A DNA stretch of 43,104 nucleotides. Origin: Peptococcaceae bacterium. GTDB taxonomy: Bacteria > Bacillota > UBA994. Below the pieces are notes generated by a model. That model was not told the origin of the DNA, did no database searches, and saw nothing but the letters and a program-made list of their open reading frames with translations. Below, piece after piece: positions 27,390-36,865 of the stretch. A program made the translations under genes and the position numbers. Numbering within the stretch: position 1 is the first letter of the stretch; each line of letters starts with the position of its first letter. The stretch spans positions 1 to 43,104 of the forward strand of contig JAGXSS010000067.1 in the NCBI GenBank assembly GCA_018334055.1, written 5' to 3'.

Positions 27390-27473
27390 TCGTCAAAAAT
27401 GTTCACCCCTCGTTCATAAGGGCATCACATTTTCCGGTTAAGATAGCGGCAGTAAGGCGAAGGGGGCCTGGGT

Positions 27474-28787
27474 ATGCACAATTTAAGGCGTGGTCTGCGA
27501 AACATCTGGCGCAGTAAAGTGCGCACGGTTACTGTGACCATACTAGTCGCACTGAGTATCTGCCTGGCGATCACTATGATGGCCATTTCTGTGGCCGTGG
27601 ATGAGCAAGTTGCCACTATGGAAGCCTCGGTCGGCACGGCCATCGAGATTCGCCCTGCCGGCACGGTGGGTGCGCTCGGGCGCGGTGAGCCGCTGTCCAT
27701 GTCCATATTGGCTGGTCTAGATGCTGTGCCTAATGTTGTAGCGGTGGCACCTACATTGGTCTACCAACATATGTCGCGTTTTTCCTTAGGCATGGGGCAA
27801 CGTCCAAGCGAAGCCGCCTTAGAAGAAGCCATGCGCGAGCGTTTTGCCATCTTTGGCATTATACCCGGGCAAGAATTGCGGGTGTTTGGCGGCGGGGTCT
27901 CTGCCTTGAAGGAGGGCCGTACCTTCAATGAAGATGATGATACGCGCCTGGTCGCAATCGTCGGCGCGACCTACGCCGAAATGAGAAGTTTACCGGTAGG
28001 GGGCACATTTGTCCTCAATGAAGAAACAATTGAGGTTATTGGCATTGCCGAAGCAGGCACACGCTTTGCCGATCAGGGATTTTTCTTGCCGCTATCCACC
28101 GCCCAGAGAATCTTAGACATGGAAGGTCAACTCTCGCAAGTCCATATTACCGTTAACACCTTGCCTAATGTCGACCAAGCAGTAGCCGACCTTAAGGCCA
28201 TGGTCGGAGACACGGCCGACGTGGTTTCACAAAAAGATGCGCTGCTCACCCGTGTCGGCGAAACGATGAACATGGTTCGCGGCACCACCAGCACCGGGCT
28301 GTGGGTCTCCTTGGGCATGGGAGGGATGGTCATCTTCTTTACAATGATGCTCATCATTCGCGAGCGTCAACGCGAGATTGGCATATTGAAAGCGCTAGGC
28401 TCCGGCAACGGCGACCTGGTGCTCGGTTTCGCCGCCGAAGCCCTTGGCATTGCCATTCTCGGTGCGGTTCTGGGCCTTATTCTGTTTACCACAGCAGGGC
28501 AGGAGCTGGCAACGCGGGTCATAATGCCGAACGTCACCGCTGAGTCTCCCTCAGGAGGTTCGGGCCCTCTCGGCAGAGGCATGATGGGAGGCATGGGTGG
28601 TCAGATGATACAAGCTCTGCAGGGCGGGCAGCTGATCTCCCAATTAGGAAGTATCACCGTCCTACTTTCCTTATCTTTGGTTATGCGCACTCTAGCTGCT
28701 GCGGCCGTCCTAGGAATGCTCGGCGGCATACTGCCTGCCCTTTATGCACTGCGATTAAAACCTGCGGAGGTGCTGCGTCATGACTAA
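27474..28787 (+). CDS. ABC transporter permease (MacB/FtsX-like)
   Basis: LRRGLRNIWRSKVRTVTVTILVALSICLAI, MacB periplasmic-core-like domain, C-terminal TMs ending in [15 protein letters not shown]. Confidence 0.92.
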   Translation: MHNLRRGLRNIWRSKVRTVTVTILVALSICLAITMMAISVAVDEQVATMEASVGTAIEIRPAGTVGALGRGEPLSMSILAGLDAVPNVVAVAPTLVYQHMSRFSLGMGQRPSEAALEEAMRERFAIFGIIPGQELRVFGGGVSALKEGRTFNEDDDTRLVAIVGATYAEMRSLPVGGTFVLNEETIEVIGIAEAGTRFADQGFFLPLSTAQRILDMEGQLSQVHITVNTLPNVDQAVADLKAMVGDTADVVSQKDALLTRVGETMNMVRGTTSTGLWVSLGMGGMVIFFTMMLIIRERQREIGILKALGSGNGDLVLGFAAEALGIAILGAVLGLILFTTAGQELATRVIMPNVTAESPSGGSGPLGRGMMGGMGGQMIQALQGGQLISQLGSITVLLSLSLVMRTLAAAAVLGMLGGILPALYALRLKPAEVLRHD

Positions 28788-29469
28788 TGCCTTGGAACTA
28801 CGTAAAGTCACCAAAATATACCGACTGCATGGACAGGAGGTCGCTGCTCTGGCCGCGGTGGACTGGGTGCTGCTCAAGGGCGTCATGGCGGCGGTTGTCG
28901 GGGCGAGCGGGAGCGGCAAGACCACCTTGCTCAATATCATCGGCGGCTTAGATCGACCAAGTAGCGGCGAAGTCATTCTCTCCGGACAACCCATCCACCA
29001 TCTCGCTGAAGGCGAGATGGTGCTCTATCGCCGTAAGTTGCTCGGTTATGTCTTTCAGTCGTACAATCTCATACCCAATTTCTCGGCCTTAGAGAATGTG
29101 GAGCTCCCGCTGGAGTTTGCCCGCTACCCGGCCAGGGAAAGAAAGGAGCGCGCCAGGAAGTGCCTGCAGATGGCAGAGTTGCCGGAAAATCGTTTCCGGC
29201 ATCGCCCAGCAGAGCTTTCGGGCGGCGAACAGCAACGCGTGGCCATTGCCCGTGCCTTGGCTAATGACCCCGGGATAATCCTGGCGGATGAACCAACCGG
29301 AAACCTAGACAGTAAGACCGGTCGTCAGATTATCAATCTGCTGAAACGCTTGTCAAAAGAGGATGGGAAGACAGTCATTGTCATTTCTCATGACCAAGGT
29401 GTCGCCGCCGCTGCCGACACGACCGCCTATCTGCTTGACGGCAGCATAAGCCAAGCGCCGCCGCGCTAG
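28780..29469 (+). CDS. ABC transporter ATP-binding protein (MacB/LolD-like)
   Basis: Walker [14 protein letters not shown], signature [19 protein letters not shown], Walker [14 protein letters not shown]. Confidence 0.95.
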   Translation: MTNALELRKVTKIYRLHGQEVAALAAVDWVLLKGVMAAVVGASGSGKTTLLNIIGGLDRPSSGEVILSGQPIHHLAEGEMVLYRRKLLGYVFQSYNLIPNFSALENVELPLEFARYPARERKERARKCLQMAELPENRFRHRPAELSGGEQQRVAIARALANDPGIILADEPTGNLDSKTGRQIINLLKRLSKEDGKTVIVISHDQGVAAAADTTAYLLDGSISQAPPR

Positions 29470-29489
29470 CGCCCAACCCTTATGAGCGA

Positions 29490-29517
29490 GACGCCCCACC
29501 ATTTGGGGGCGTCTTTT
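29490..29517 (+). terminator. Intrinsic terminator after the ABC ATPase gene
   Basis: gacgcccc-accatttg-ggggcgtc-tttt. Confidence 0.85.
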
Positions 29518-29558
29518 GTTATGCCTATGACTTTGAACTCATAAGTTTATGGGAGGGG

Positions 29559-29840
29559 GTGAGGACTATGCCTCAGTGGAAAAGCATGCTCAATTCCTTG
29601 CTGGACCTGCCACAGGACATGGTGTATAATCTGCCGCGCCTGACCATGGTTGGCAATAGACACCTTGTTATAGAGAACTATCTGAGAATCCTTGCCTTTG
29701 ACCAAGGTGGGGTGAAGCTGATTGTCAATGGGGGCAGCCTCTCCATACGCGGAGACAATTTGGTTTTGCAAAGCATCGGACGCGAGGAAGTTGTGGTTTG
29801 CGGCTACATCAAGGGCATGTTTTTTGAGGAGGGGCCATGA
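29559..29840 (+). CDS. yqfC: Sporulation protein YqfC
   Basis: ~93 aa YqfC/YabP-like (DMVYNLPRLTMVGNRHLVIENYLRILAF...), upstream of yqfD. Confidence 0.85.
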   Translation: MRTMPQWKSMLNSLLDLPQDMVYNLPRLTMVGNRHLVIENYLRILAFDQGGVKLIVNGGSLSIRGDNLVLQSIGREEVVVCGYIKGMFFEEGP

Positions 29841-31003
29841 ATAAACGCTCATGGGCGCTGATGGTTGGTGAATTGCAGGTGCAAGTTAAGGGTGAGGGTC
29901 GCCTCGAGTTCCTCAACACCTGCCAGAGGTCACGCATTCCCCTGTGGGGAGTCAAGGTGAGCCAAGACTGTATATCCCTCGCTACGAGCATCAGAGGTTT
30001 CTTGGCCATGCGCAAGCCGGCTCGGCGGCATCGTTGTCTAGTGCGCGTGGTAGGTAGGCGCGGGTTCCCCTTTTTTTGGCAGCGTTTAAGAAGGCGCACT
30101 TCCTTTGCCCTTGGAGCCCTAATTTTTCTGTCCATGGTCTGGTTGTTTTCGAATTTTGTCTGGCAAGTGGACATATCTCCAAGCGTCTTAGTCTCCAGAG
30201 AGCAAATTTTTGGGGTAGCCAAGGAGCATGGCTTATATGTTGGGGCTTGGCGCGAAAAGATAAAGCCAGAGGAGGTAAGAATGGCCCTGCTGTTGGCGTT
30301 TCCAAATTTAGCATTTGTTTCGGTTGACATAGAAGGCAGTCGGGTGGAGATTAACATTGTTGACCGCGATATGGTGAAGATAGCGCCACGGCCGGCAGGT
30401 GACATACGGGCCAGGAAGGGTGGTTTAATAACCCGCATTATCGCTTTCTCTGGGCAGGCACTGGTCAGTCACAACACCACGGTGGTCGCGGGGCAGATGC
30501 TCATCGCAGGTGAAGTAGTAGTTAATGGATATAGAATGCCCCCCGTCCATGCCGCCGGCATTGCCGAGGCGCGGGTTTGGTATGAAGCCATCGGGCATAG
30601 CTCGCTTAACAGAGAAGTGAGGGTCTATACGGGTGTTGTTGCCACCGGTAATTGGATACGAGTGGGCGGGGTCATGATACTGCAGAGCGGCCCCGGGGCT
30701 TCCCCCTTTACCTACTATGATGTTGTCACCCACAAGAGGATTGTGGCTCCTTTTGTCGAACACATCACTGTGACCTATCGCGAGCAAGACATAGAGGCAG
30801 CGGTCGCATCGCCGCAACAGGCGGTTGCCGAGGCTAAGAGTCAGGCCGATACACAATTGCGCGGCCTCGTGCCCGAAGAGGCCACACTTGTGGAAAAAAA
30901 TTACCACGAGCTGTGGTCAGCTGATGGGCAAAGGGTCATGGTGAGGATGATTCTAGAAACCATCGAGGACATCGGAGATTTCGTAGCGCACGCCGGTCCA
31001 TAA
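29837..31003 (+). CDS. yqfD: Sporulation protein YqfD
   Basis: 388 aa, N-terminal domain, central TM, C-terminal YqfD region; between yqfC and phoH. Confidence 0.88.
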   Translation: MNKRSWALMVGELQVQVKGEGRLEFLNTCQRSRIPLWGVKVSQDCISLATSIRGFLAMRKPARRHRCLVRVVGRRGFPFFWQRLRRRTSFALGALIFLSMVWLFSNFVWQVDISPSVLVSREQIFGVAKEHGLYVGAWREKIKPEEVRMALLLAFPNLAFVSVDIEGSRVEINIVDRDMVKIAPRPAGDIRARKGGLITRIIAFSGQALVSHNTTVVAGQMLIAGEVVVNGYRMPPVHAAGIAEARVWYEAIGHSSLNREVRVYTGVVATGNWIRVGGVMILQSGPGASPFTYYDVVTHKRIVAPFVEHITVTYREQDIEAAVASPQQAVAEAKSQADTQLRGLVPEEATLVEKNYHELWSADGQRVMVRMILETIEDIGDFVAHAGP

Positions 31004-31031
31004 GGAGGGCATTTGAATCGACGTTAAAGAA

Positions 31032-31985
31032 GTGAAGCTTATTATTCGTGACAGCTCCGAAGCCAGAGCTTTGTTTGGGCTACATGATGAACATGTTAAA
31101 GCCATTGCCGCAGTGTTTCCTGTTAACATACACTGTAAAGACAATGAAATGCTCATTGTGGGTGATCCACAACATGTGCGCCAGGTGGAGGAAGTGGTTC
31201 GCGGCATGTTAGAAGTTCTGCGCAGCGGGGGTGCCTTGGGCAAAGGTGATGTCACATACCTCTTGCGCTTAGTTGAGGCGGGACAAGGCCTCCGGATGAA
31301 TGAGCTGCTAAATGGCATGGTCGTGCAGACTTTTCGCGGGAAACAAGTAAAGCCTAAGACCCTCGGGCAGAAACGATACGTTGAAGCCTTGCGTAAACAC
31401 GACATCGTCTTTGGCATTGGTCCCGCAGGGACAGGCAAGACCTACCTAGCCATGGCCCACGCTGTGGCGGCCCTCAAGGCAAGGGAAGTGAGTCGCCTGG
31501 TATTGACGCGCCCGGCTGTCGAGGCAGGGGAAAAGCTCGGATTCTTGCCGGGAGATATGCAGGACAAGGTTGATCCTTATTTGCGACCGCTTTATGACGC
31601 CTTGTTTGACATCCTTGGGATGGAGACTTTTTCTAAGCATCTGGAAAAGGGTGTCATTGAGGTAGCCCCCTTGGCCTATATGCGTGGGCGTACTCTTGAT
31701 GATGCCTACGTCATTCTCGACGAAGCGCAAAACACGACTCCGGAACAGATGAAAATGTTCCTGACGCGTCTTGGCTTTGGCTCTCGAGCTATTGTCACGG
31801 GGGATGTCACCCAAGTTGATTTGCCTAAGGGCAGAACATCGGGACTAGATGATGCGCGGTCGGTTCTTATGGACATCCAGGGGATTTCATTTGTCTACCT
31901 GGACTATCAAGATGTGGTCAGGCACTCCTTGGTACAAAAAATCATTCAAGCCTATGGGGCGATTTCCCAAAGGGATGGTGGTTAA
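31032..31985 (+). CDS. phoH: PhoH family ATPase
   Basis: KRYVEALRKHDIVFGIGPAGTGKTYLAMAHAV, VILDEAQNTTPEQMKMFLTRLGFGSRAIVTGDVTQVDLP. Confidence 0.96.
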   Translation: MKLIIRDSSEARALFGLHDEHVKAIAAVFPVNIHCKDNEMLIVGDPQHVRQVEEVVRGMLEVLRSGGALGKGDVTYLLRLVEAGQGLRMNELLNGMVVQTFRGKQVKPKTLGQKRYVEALRKHDIVFGIGPAGTGKTYLAMAHAVAALKAREVSRLVLTRPAVEAGEKLGFLPGDMQDKVDPYLRPLYDALFDILGMETFSKHLEKGVIEVAPLAYMRGRTLDDAYVILDEAQNTTPEQMKMFLTRLGFGSRAIVTGDVTQVDLPKGRTSGLDDARSVLMDIQGISFVYLDYQDVVRHSLVQKIIQAYGAISQRDGG

Positions 31986-34079
31986 GTGCTAGACTTTAGG
32001 GTTATATTGCAGCGCCTTTTTTTCAAGCCCAGCGTCTACCGCATAACGCTCTTGTTGGTGGTCTACCTAACGGTGGGCTTCATGCTGACGACGCGGTTGG
32101 TTCCGGATGGGGTGGAGATAAAAGCAGGGCAGGCCAGCCTTTCTTTTGTCGGTGCCCCGCGAAACGTGCAGGACAGGCACACTACCGAGGCCTTGAGAAA
32201 ATCAGCCAGGCAAGGGGTGGGCAATGTATATGACCAGGATAACGCGGTCTTGCCGCAAATTATGCAGCGAGTGGACAGCCTCTTTGACCTTTTCGCCAAG
32301 GTATCTGCTACGCTAGAACCCCTGCCTGCGCAAGTGGCCGCAGTCCGGGCAGATGCGCCTGTATCCCTGACGGAGCAGACGATTGCAGTCGGCCTAGGTG
32401 TAAATGAGGAGGTTCGAAGTTCCCTTGTGGCAGAGTTGCGGAAGGTGCTCGAACCGCTATACCAGCTAGGGTTAAAGGAGGATGGCTTAGAACCCGCCCG
32501 CGCACGTGTGCGTGAGGCCCTGCGCGAGTCAACCATGCGCACGGAACACCGCGCTTTACTCGCCGCAATAGCGCCGCCTCTCATGGCGCATAATCTGATT
32601 TTTAACGAGGAGGCAACCTTGCGTGCCCGCGAAGCCGCCGCTAATGCAGTTGCCCCGATCTTTTTACAGGCCGGACAGAAGATCATCGGGCAAGGTGAGA
32701 TTGCCACCGAGAGGGAAACCACGATTCTTAGTGACCTTGGCCTGCTGCGCAGTGGTTTTGATTACCGGGCTTTGGCCGGCGTCTGGGTCTTCGCCCTATT
32801 AATAGTGGCTTTTTCCGTCGCCTACTTGTACTTTCATCATCGCCATATCTATAACTTAACCCAGCAACTGGCGATGATCGCGGTCATTTGCCTTGGGGTG
32901 TCCCTTGTAGCCCTGCCCTTGGCTCATGTAGCGGGCTACCTCATGCCCATCGCCACGGCCAGCATGCTTATAACCGTCTTGGTGGACGCCAAAGTTGGCC
33001 TGGGCCTTGGAGTGGCCATGAGCCTCCTGGCCGCAGGGTTTACCAATTTTGAGCCGAGGTTCTTCTTTGTCGCCATAATGGGGGCTGTGGCTGGTGTATA
33101 TGCCGTTTCTAACAGTGAACTGCGCCGCAGCCTGGTTCGGGGGGGGCTGGTTGTCGGTCTGGTAAACGCCCTGGCGGTAGCGGCCTTTGCCCTGCTCCTC
33201 GGTGGAGAATTGCAGGTGGCTTTGTGGGATGTATTCTTGGCCCTAGGCAACGGGCTTCTTTCCGCCGTGCTGACCATCGGCTTTTTGCCCTTCCTCGAGA
33301 GCACCTTCGGCGTGGTCTCCAGCATTAAGTTGGCGGAACTCGCTAATCCGCAGCAGGCCCTGCTCAAACGTCTATTGATCGAAGCCCCCGGCACCTACCA
33401 TCACAGCCTGATCGTCGCCAATTTGGCGGAGGCGGCAGCGGAGCAAGTCGGGGCTGATGCGCTAATCACCCGGGTCGGCGCTTACTACCACGACATTGGC
33501 AAGGTCGAGCGGCCGTATTTTTTCATCGAAAATCAGGTAATGGCAGATAATCCCCACGACGATTATCCGCCGCATCTGAGTGCGCTGATTATCACCAGCC
33601 ATGTCAAGGATGGGGTGAGATTGGCGCGGGAGCACAAGTTGCCGGGGGTGATTATCGACATCATACGCGAGCACCATGGCAGTTCGGTGGCGCAATACTT
33701 TTACAACAAGGCACTTAAAGCCGACCAAGATACCAAGGAAGATGACTTTCGCTATGAAGGCCCAAGGCCGGCCAGTAAAGAGGCGGCAATTGTCATGTTG
33801 GCCGATATAGTTGAGGCCGCCGTGCGCGCCATGACCAATCCCTCATTGGCTAAAATAGAGCAGAGAGTGCGCGGCCTGCTACGTGACAAGCTTTATGCCG
33901 GGCAGCTTGACGCCTGTGACCTAACGCTGCGGGAGATCGAAAACATCGGTTCGGCGTTCATTCATCATTTGTCGGGGATATTTCATCGCCGCGTAGAATA
34001 CCCCGAACCGCAAGGAGGGAAAACGCTCGATGCAGGTTATATGGAGCAACGAACAAGAACTACTCTCATTGCCAAGTAA
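31986..34079 (+). CDS. pgpH: 7TM-7TMR-HD phosphohydrolase (PgpH-like)
   Basis: 697 aa; extracytoplasmic domain, ~7 TMs, HD domain GTYHHSLIVANLAEAAAEQVGADALITRVGAYYHDIGKVERPYFFIENQ. Confidence 0.92.
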   Translation: MLDFRVILQRLFFKPSVYRITLLLVVYLTVGFMLTTRLVPDGVEIKAGQASLSFVGAPRNVQDRHTTEALRKSARQGVGNVYDQDNAVLPQIMQRVDSLFDLFAKVSATLEPLPAQVAAVRADAPVSLTEQTIAVGLGVNEEVRSSLVAELRKVLEPLYQLGLKEDGLEPARARVREALRESTMRTEHRALLAAIAPPLMAHNLIFNEEATLRAREAAANAVAPIFLQAGQKIIGQGEIATERETTILSDLGLLRSGFDYRALAGVWVFALLIVAFSVAYLYFHHRHIYNLTQQLAMIAVICLGVSLVALPLAHVAGYLMPIATASMLITVLVDAKVGLGLGVAMSLLAAGFTNFEPRFFFVAIMGAVAGVYAVSNSELRRSLVRGGLVVGLVNALAVAAFALLLGGELQVALWDVFLALGNGLLSAVLTIGFLPFLESTFGVVSSIKLAELANPQQALLKRLLIEAPGTYHHSLIVANLAEAAAEQVGADALITRVGAYYHDIGKVERPYFFIENQVMADNPHDDYPPHLSALIITSHVKDGVRLAREHKLPGVIIDIIREHHGSSVAQYFYNKALKADQDTKEDDFRYEGPRPASKEAAIVMLADIVEAAVRAMTNPSLAKIEQRVRGLLRDKLYAGQLDACDLTLREIENIGSAFIHHLSGIFHRRVEYPEPQGGKTLDAGYMEQRTRTTLIAK

Positions 34080-34491
34080 TATGGAGGAGCTGTTGCATAG
34101 CGTTGCTCGGCGCGCTCAGGAGGTCTTTATGTTCCCAGCCCAAAGCGAGGTCAGCATCGCCTTAGTCGATGATGCCGCTATCAGTCGTCTCAACGCGGAG
34201 TACCGCGGCAAGGACGGCCCTACGGATGTGCTCTCGTTTGTCTTGGTGAACGAAGACACCATGCGGACGGCACCAAAAGATCAACCCTTGTTGCTGGGTG
34301 ATATCGTCATTTCTATGGAACGCGCCGGTGCCCAGGCGGAGGCTTACGGGCACAGCCTTGAGCGGGAAGTTGCCTTTTTGCTGGCGCATGGTCTAGCGCA
34401 TATGGCCGGCCTAGACCATGATGCCGACAATGAAGGGGACATGTCGGTCGCGATCGAAGGTATTCTGGAGAGCCTCGGTATATGCCGGTGA
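34030..34491 (+). CDS. ybeY: Endoribonuclease YbeY
   Basis: LNAEYRGKDGPTDVLSF, LLGDIVIS, HGLAHMAGLDHD (three metal-binding His). Confidence 0.95.
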   Translation: MQVIWSNEQELLSLPSNMEELLHSVARRAQEVFMFPAQSEVSIALVDDAAISRLNAEYRGKDGPTDVLSFVLVNEDTMRTAPKDQPLLLGDIVISMERAGAQAEAYGHSLEREVAFLLAHGLAHMAGLDHDADNEGDMSVAIEGILESLGICR

Positions 34492-34856
34492 AGGGGCCGC
34501 CTAGGATTATTGATAGTTTTCAAGATGCACTTATCGGCATAGCTACGGCCCTCCGCGAAGAAAAGAACATGCGCATTCACTTCGCATTGCTGTTCTTGCT
34601 CTTCTGCGCATCGTTCTATTTTGGGCTAGATCGACTGGAATGGGCTTTAGTTTTATTAGCAGCGGGCGGGGTCATCGGTCTCGAAATGCTTAATTCGGCC
34701 GTCGAGCGGGTAGTTGATTTGGTGGAGCCCAGATTTCATCCCTTGGCGGCTCTCGCTAAACGTCTGGCAGCCGGCGGTGTCCTAGTGGCCGCTATAGCTG
34801 CCGTGGCGGTGGGCTCTTTGATTTTTTGGCCGAAAGTTTGGGGTTGGCTGCGTTAA
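34482..34856 (+). CDS. dgkA: DgkA-family diacylglycerol/undecaprenol kinase
   Basis: SFQDALIGIATALREEKNMRIHFAL, GLEMLNSAVERVVDLV, AKRLAAGGVLVAA; 124 aa with three TMs. Confidence 0.88.
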   Translation: MPVKGPPRIIDSFQDALIGIATALREEKNMRIHFALLFLLFCASFYFGLDRLEWALVLLAAGGVIGLEMLNSAVERVVDLVEPRFHPLAALAKRLAAGGVLVAAIAAVAVGSLIFWPKVWGWLR

Positions 34857-34945
34857 ATTGGCCGCCCCACAATCCACGCATGCGCTGCTTTTTGCTGCGA
34901 TATAATGCAGTAGTGGTGGCTAGAAGCGTAAGGGGAGTGGTGGCG

Positions 34946-35521
34946 GTGAAAACAAGCGCATTGCGCCAAGAGAGGCCATGGCTAACAATTGTGTTCGCGG
35001 TGGTGCTCCTCCTCAATAGTATCGTGGTCGGATTTAGCCTCAATCTCCAAGCGCCCAGTCATCCCCGCGCGCGGGTCAATGATTTGGAGCAGGAGACGGC
35101 GGCCTTGCGCCTAGAACTGCGTGCCCTGCAGACCCAGACCGGCCACCTTCCGATGACGGGATCCGGGGTGCGGGTGAGAGTGCTTGATGCTTTTCGCGGC
35201 TTGGAAAACTCGGATATTGTGCATGATGGAGATGTGCGGGATGTTGTTAACGAACTATTTGCCGCCGGCGCCATAGGTGTAGCCGTGGGCAAGCAGCGCC
35301 TCATCGCCAATTCGTCAATTCGCTGCGCCGGCCCGGTTATTTTAGTCAATCATCGCCCAATTTCTGTGAACCCCGTGGTGATCGAGGCCATCGGCGAGAG
35401 CGAAGTCCTGAAGTCGAGCCTGCAGATAGTCAGGGCCACTTTGCTCGCGACACGCGGTGTGCAAATCGAGGTAGAAAGCGTTAGCAGCCTAACCATCCCC
35501 GCTTTTTCGCCCATACGATAG
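34946..35521 (+). CDS. DUF881 family membrane-anchored protein
   Basis: TM, coiled coil, MTGSGVRVRVLDA...VHDGDVRDVVNELFAAGAIGVAVGKQRLIANSSIRCAGPVILVNHRPISVNPVVIEAIG. Likely GTG start ~34946 (SD aggggagtgg). Confidence 0.8.
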   Translation: MKTSALRQERPWLTIVFAVVLLLNSIVVGFSLNLQAPSHPRARVNDLEQETAALRLELRALQTQTGHLPMTGSGVRVRVLDAFRGLENSDIVHDGDVRDVVNELFAAGAIGVAVGKQRLIANSSIRCAGPVILVNHRPISVNPVVIEAIGESEVLKSSLQIVRATLLATRGVQIEVESVSSLTIPAFSPIR

Positions 35522-35570
35522 GGCGCCGGTGGGAAGCATGGTATAATAATATTTTTGGGAGGTGATAGCC

Positions 35571-35972
35571 ATGTACGATGAATTGATCAGAGAAGCTCAG
35601 GCTGCCTTAGAGAGAGCCTATGCCCCTTATTCTGGATATCGAGTGGGCGCGGCCATCCTCTGCGGGGGCAAAGTATATGCGGGTGCCAATGTAGAAAATG
35701 CGTCCTACGGGCTGAGCATGTGTGCCGAGAGGTCTGCCGTGTTTGCGGCAATATCCGCCGGTGCTCCACGCTCCATCGAGGCGGTGGCTATTGCGGTGGC
35801 GATCGGGCGGCCCTCCCCTTGCGGAGCCTGCCGGCAGGTGTTGCGCGAATTTGGGCAAGACTTCCCTGTTTTTCTCGTGGGCGCCGATGGCAAGGTAAAC
35901 GAGACAAGCCTAGCTAGGTTATTGCCCGACTCATTCGGGCCGGATTCATTGCCGAGGGAGGAAAAGATTTGA
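35571..35972 (+). CDS. cdd: Cytidine deaminase
   Basis: AYAPYSGYRVGAAILCGGKVYAGANVENASYGLSMCAERSA...PCGACRQVLREF. Confidence 0.97.
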   Translation: MYDELIREAQAALERAYAPYSGYRVGAAILCGGKVYAGANVENASYGLSMCAERSAVFAAISAGAPRSIEAVAIAVAIGRPSPCGACRQVLREFGQDFPVFLVGADGKVNETSLARLLPDSFGPDSLPREEKI

Positions 35973-36859
35973 CTTACCATTCTGGTTTTGTGGCGGTGGT
36001 CGGCAGACCAAACGTTGGCAAGTCCACCTTGCTCAATCGGGTTTTGGGCGAAAAAATTCTCATTGTCAGCGACAAACCGCAAACTACCCGCAATAAAATC
36101 CGCTGTATCTTTACGGAGGATAATTTGCAGGTAGTATTTCTTGACACCCCGGGCATACATAAACCTCAACACAAGCTGGGCGAGCAGCTCGTGCAGAGTG
36201 CAGTCAGCAGTCTAGCCGAAGTTGATCAGGCCTGGTTCGTCGTTGAACCTAGCGGGTCTGTGGGCACGGGCGACCTACACATCTTGGAACTGTTCCCCGA
36301 ACAAGCCCACATGGTGTTGGTGGTAAATAAAGCGGATACAGCCTCTCCCGCCGAGATTACGCGCACTCTCGACGCTTATCTCAGCAAGTACCGATTCAAA
36401 GCTGTCTTTGTTGTGTCGGCGATAACCGGGCAGGGGGTAGATGACCTCTTGGCCTACATGCGTTTGAACCTGCCGGAGGGGCCGCAGTACTACCCAAATG
36501 ACATGATCATCGATCAACCCGAACGGTTTGTGGCGGCTGAGATGGTGAGAGAAAAGATACTCGAACTCACCCGCGATGAGGTGCCCCATTCCACCGCGGT
36601 TGTCATTGAAACCATGGCCGATAAGGGCTCTTTCGTGCATGTTTTAGCCAATATTTATGTCGAGCGTGAGTCGCAAAAAGGCATCGTCATCGGTAAACAA
36701 GGGGCCTTGCTCAAGGCCATCGGCATCGCCGCCCGGCGAGATATGGAAGCGTTGCTTGGCGGCCAGGTTCATCTAGAGCTGTGGGTCAAAGTGCGCAAGG
36801 GCTGGCGCAACAAAGTATTAGACCTTAAGCGTTTCGGTTATGAGAAGGAAAGGCGGTGA
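35969..36859 (+). CDS. era: GTPase Era
   Basis: VAVVGRPNVGKSTLLNRVLGEKILIVSDKPQTTRNKIRCI, FLDTPGIHKP, NKAD, KH domain GIVIGKQGALLKAIG; TTG start. Confidence 0.97.
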   Translation: MTYHSGFVAVVGRPNVGKSTLLNRVLGEKILIVSDKPQTTRNKIRCIFTEDNLQVVFLDTPGIHKPQHKLGEQLVQSAVSSLAEVDQAWFVVEPSGSVGTGDLHILELFPEQAHMVLVVNKADTASPAEITRTLDAYLSKYRFKAVFVVSAITGQGVDDLLAYMRLNLPEGPQYYPNDMIIDQPERFVAAEMVREKILELTRDEVPHSTAVVIETMADKGSFVHVLANIYVERESQKGIVIGKQGALLKAIGIAARRDMEALLGGQVHLELWVKVRKGWRNKVLDLKRFGYEKERR

Positions 36860-36865
36860 GTTCGC

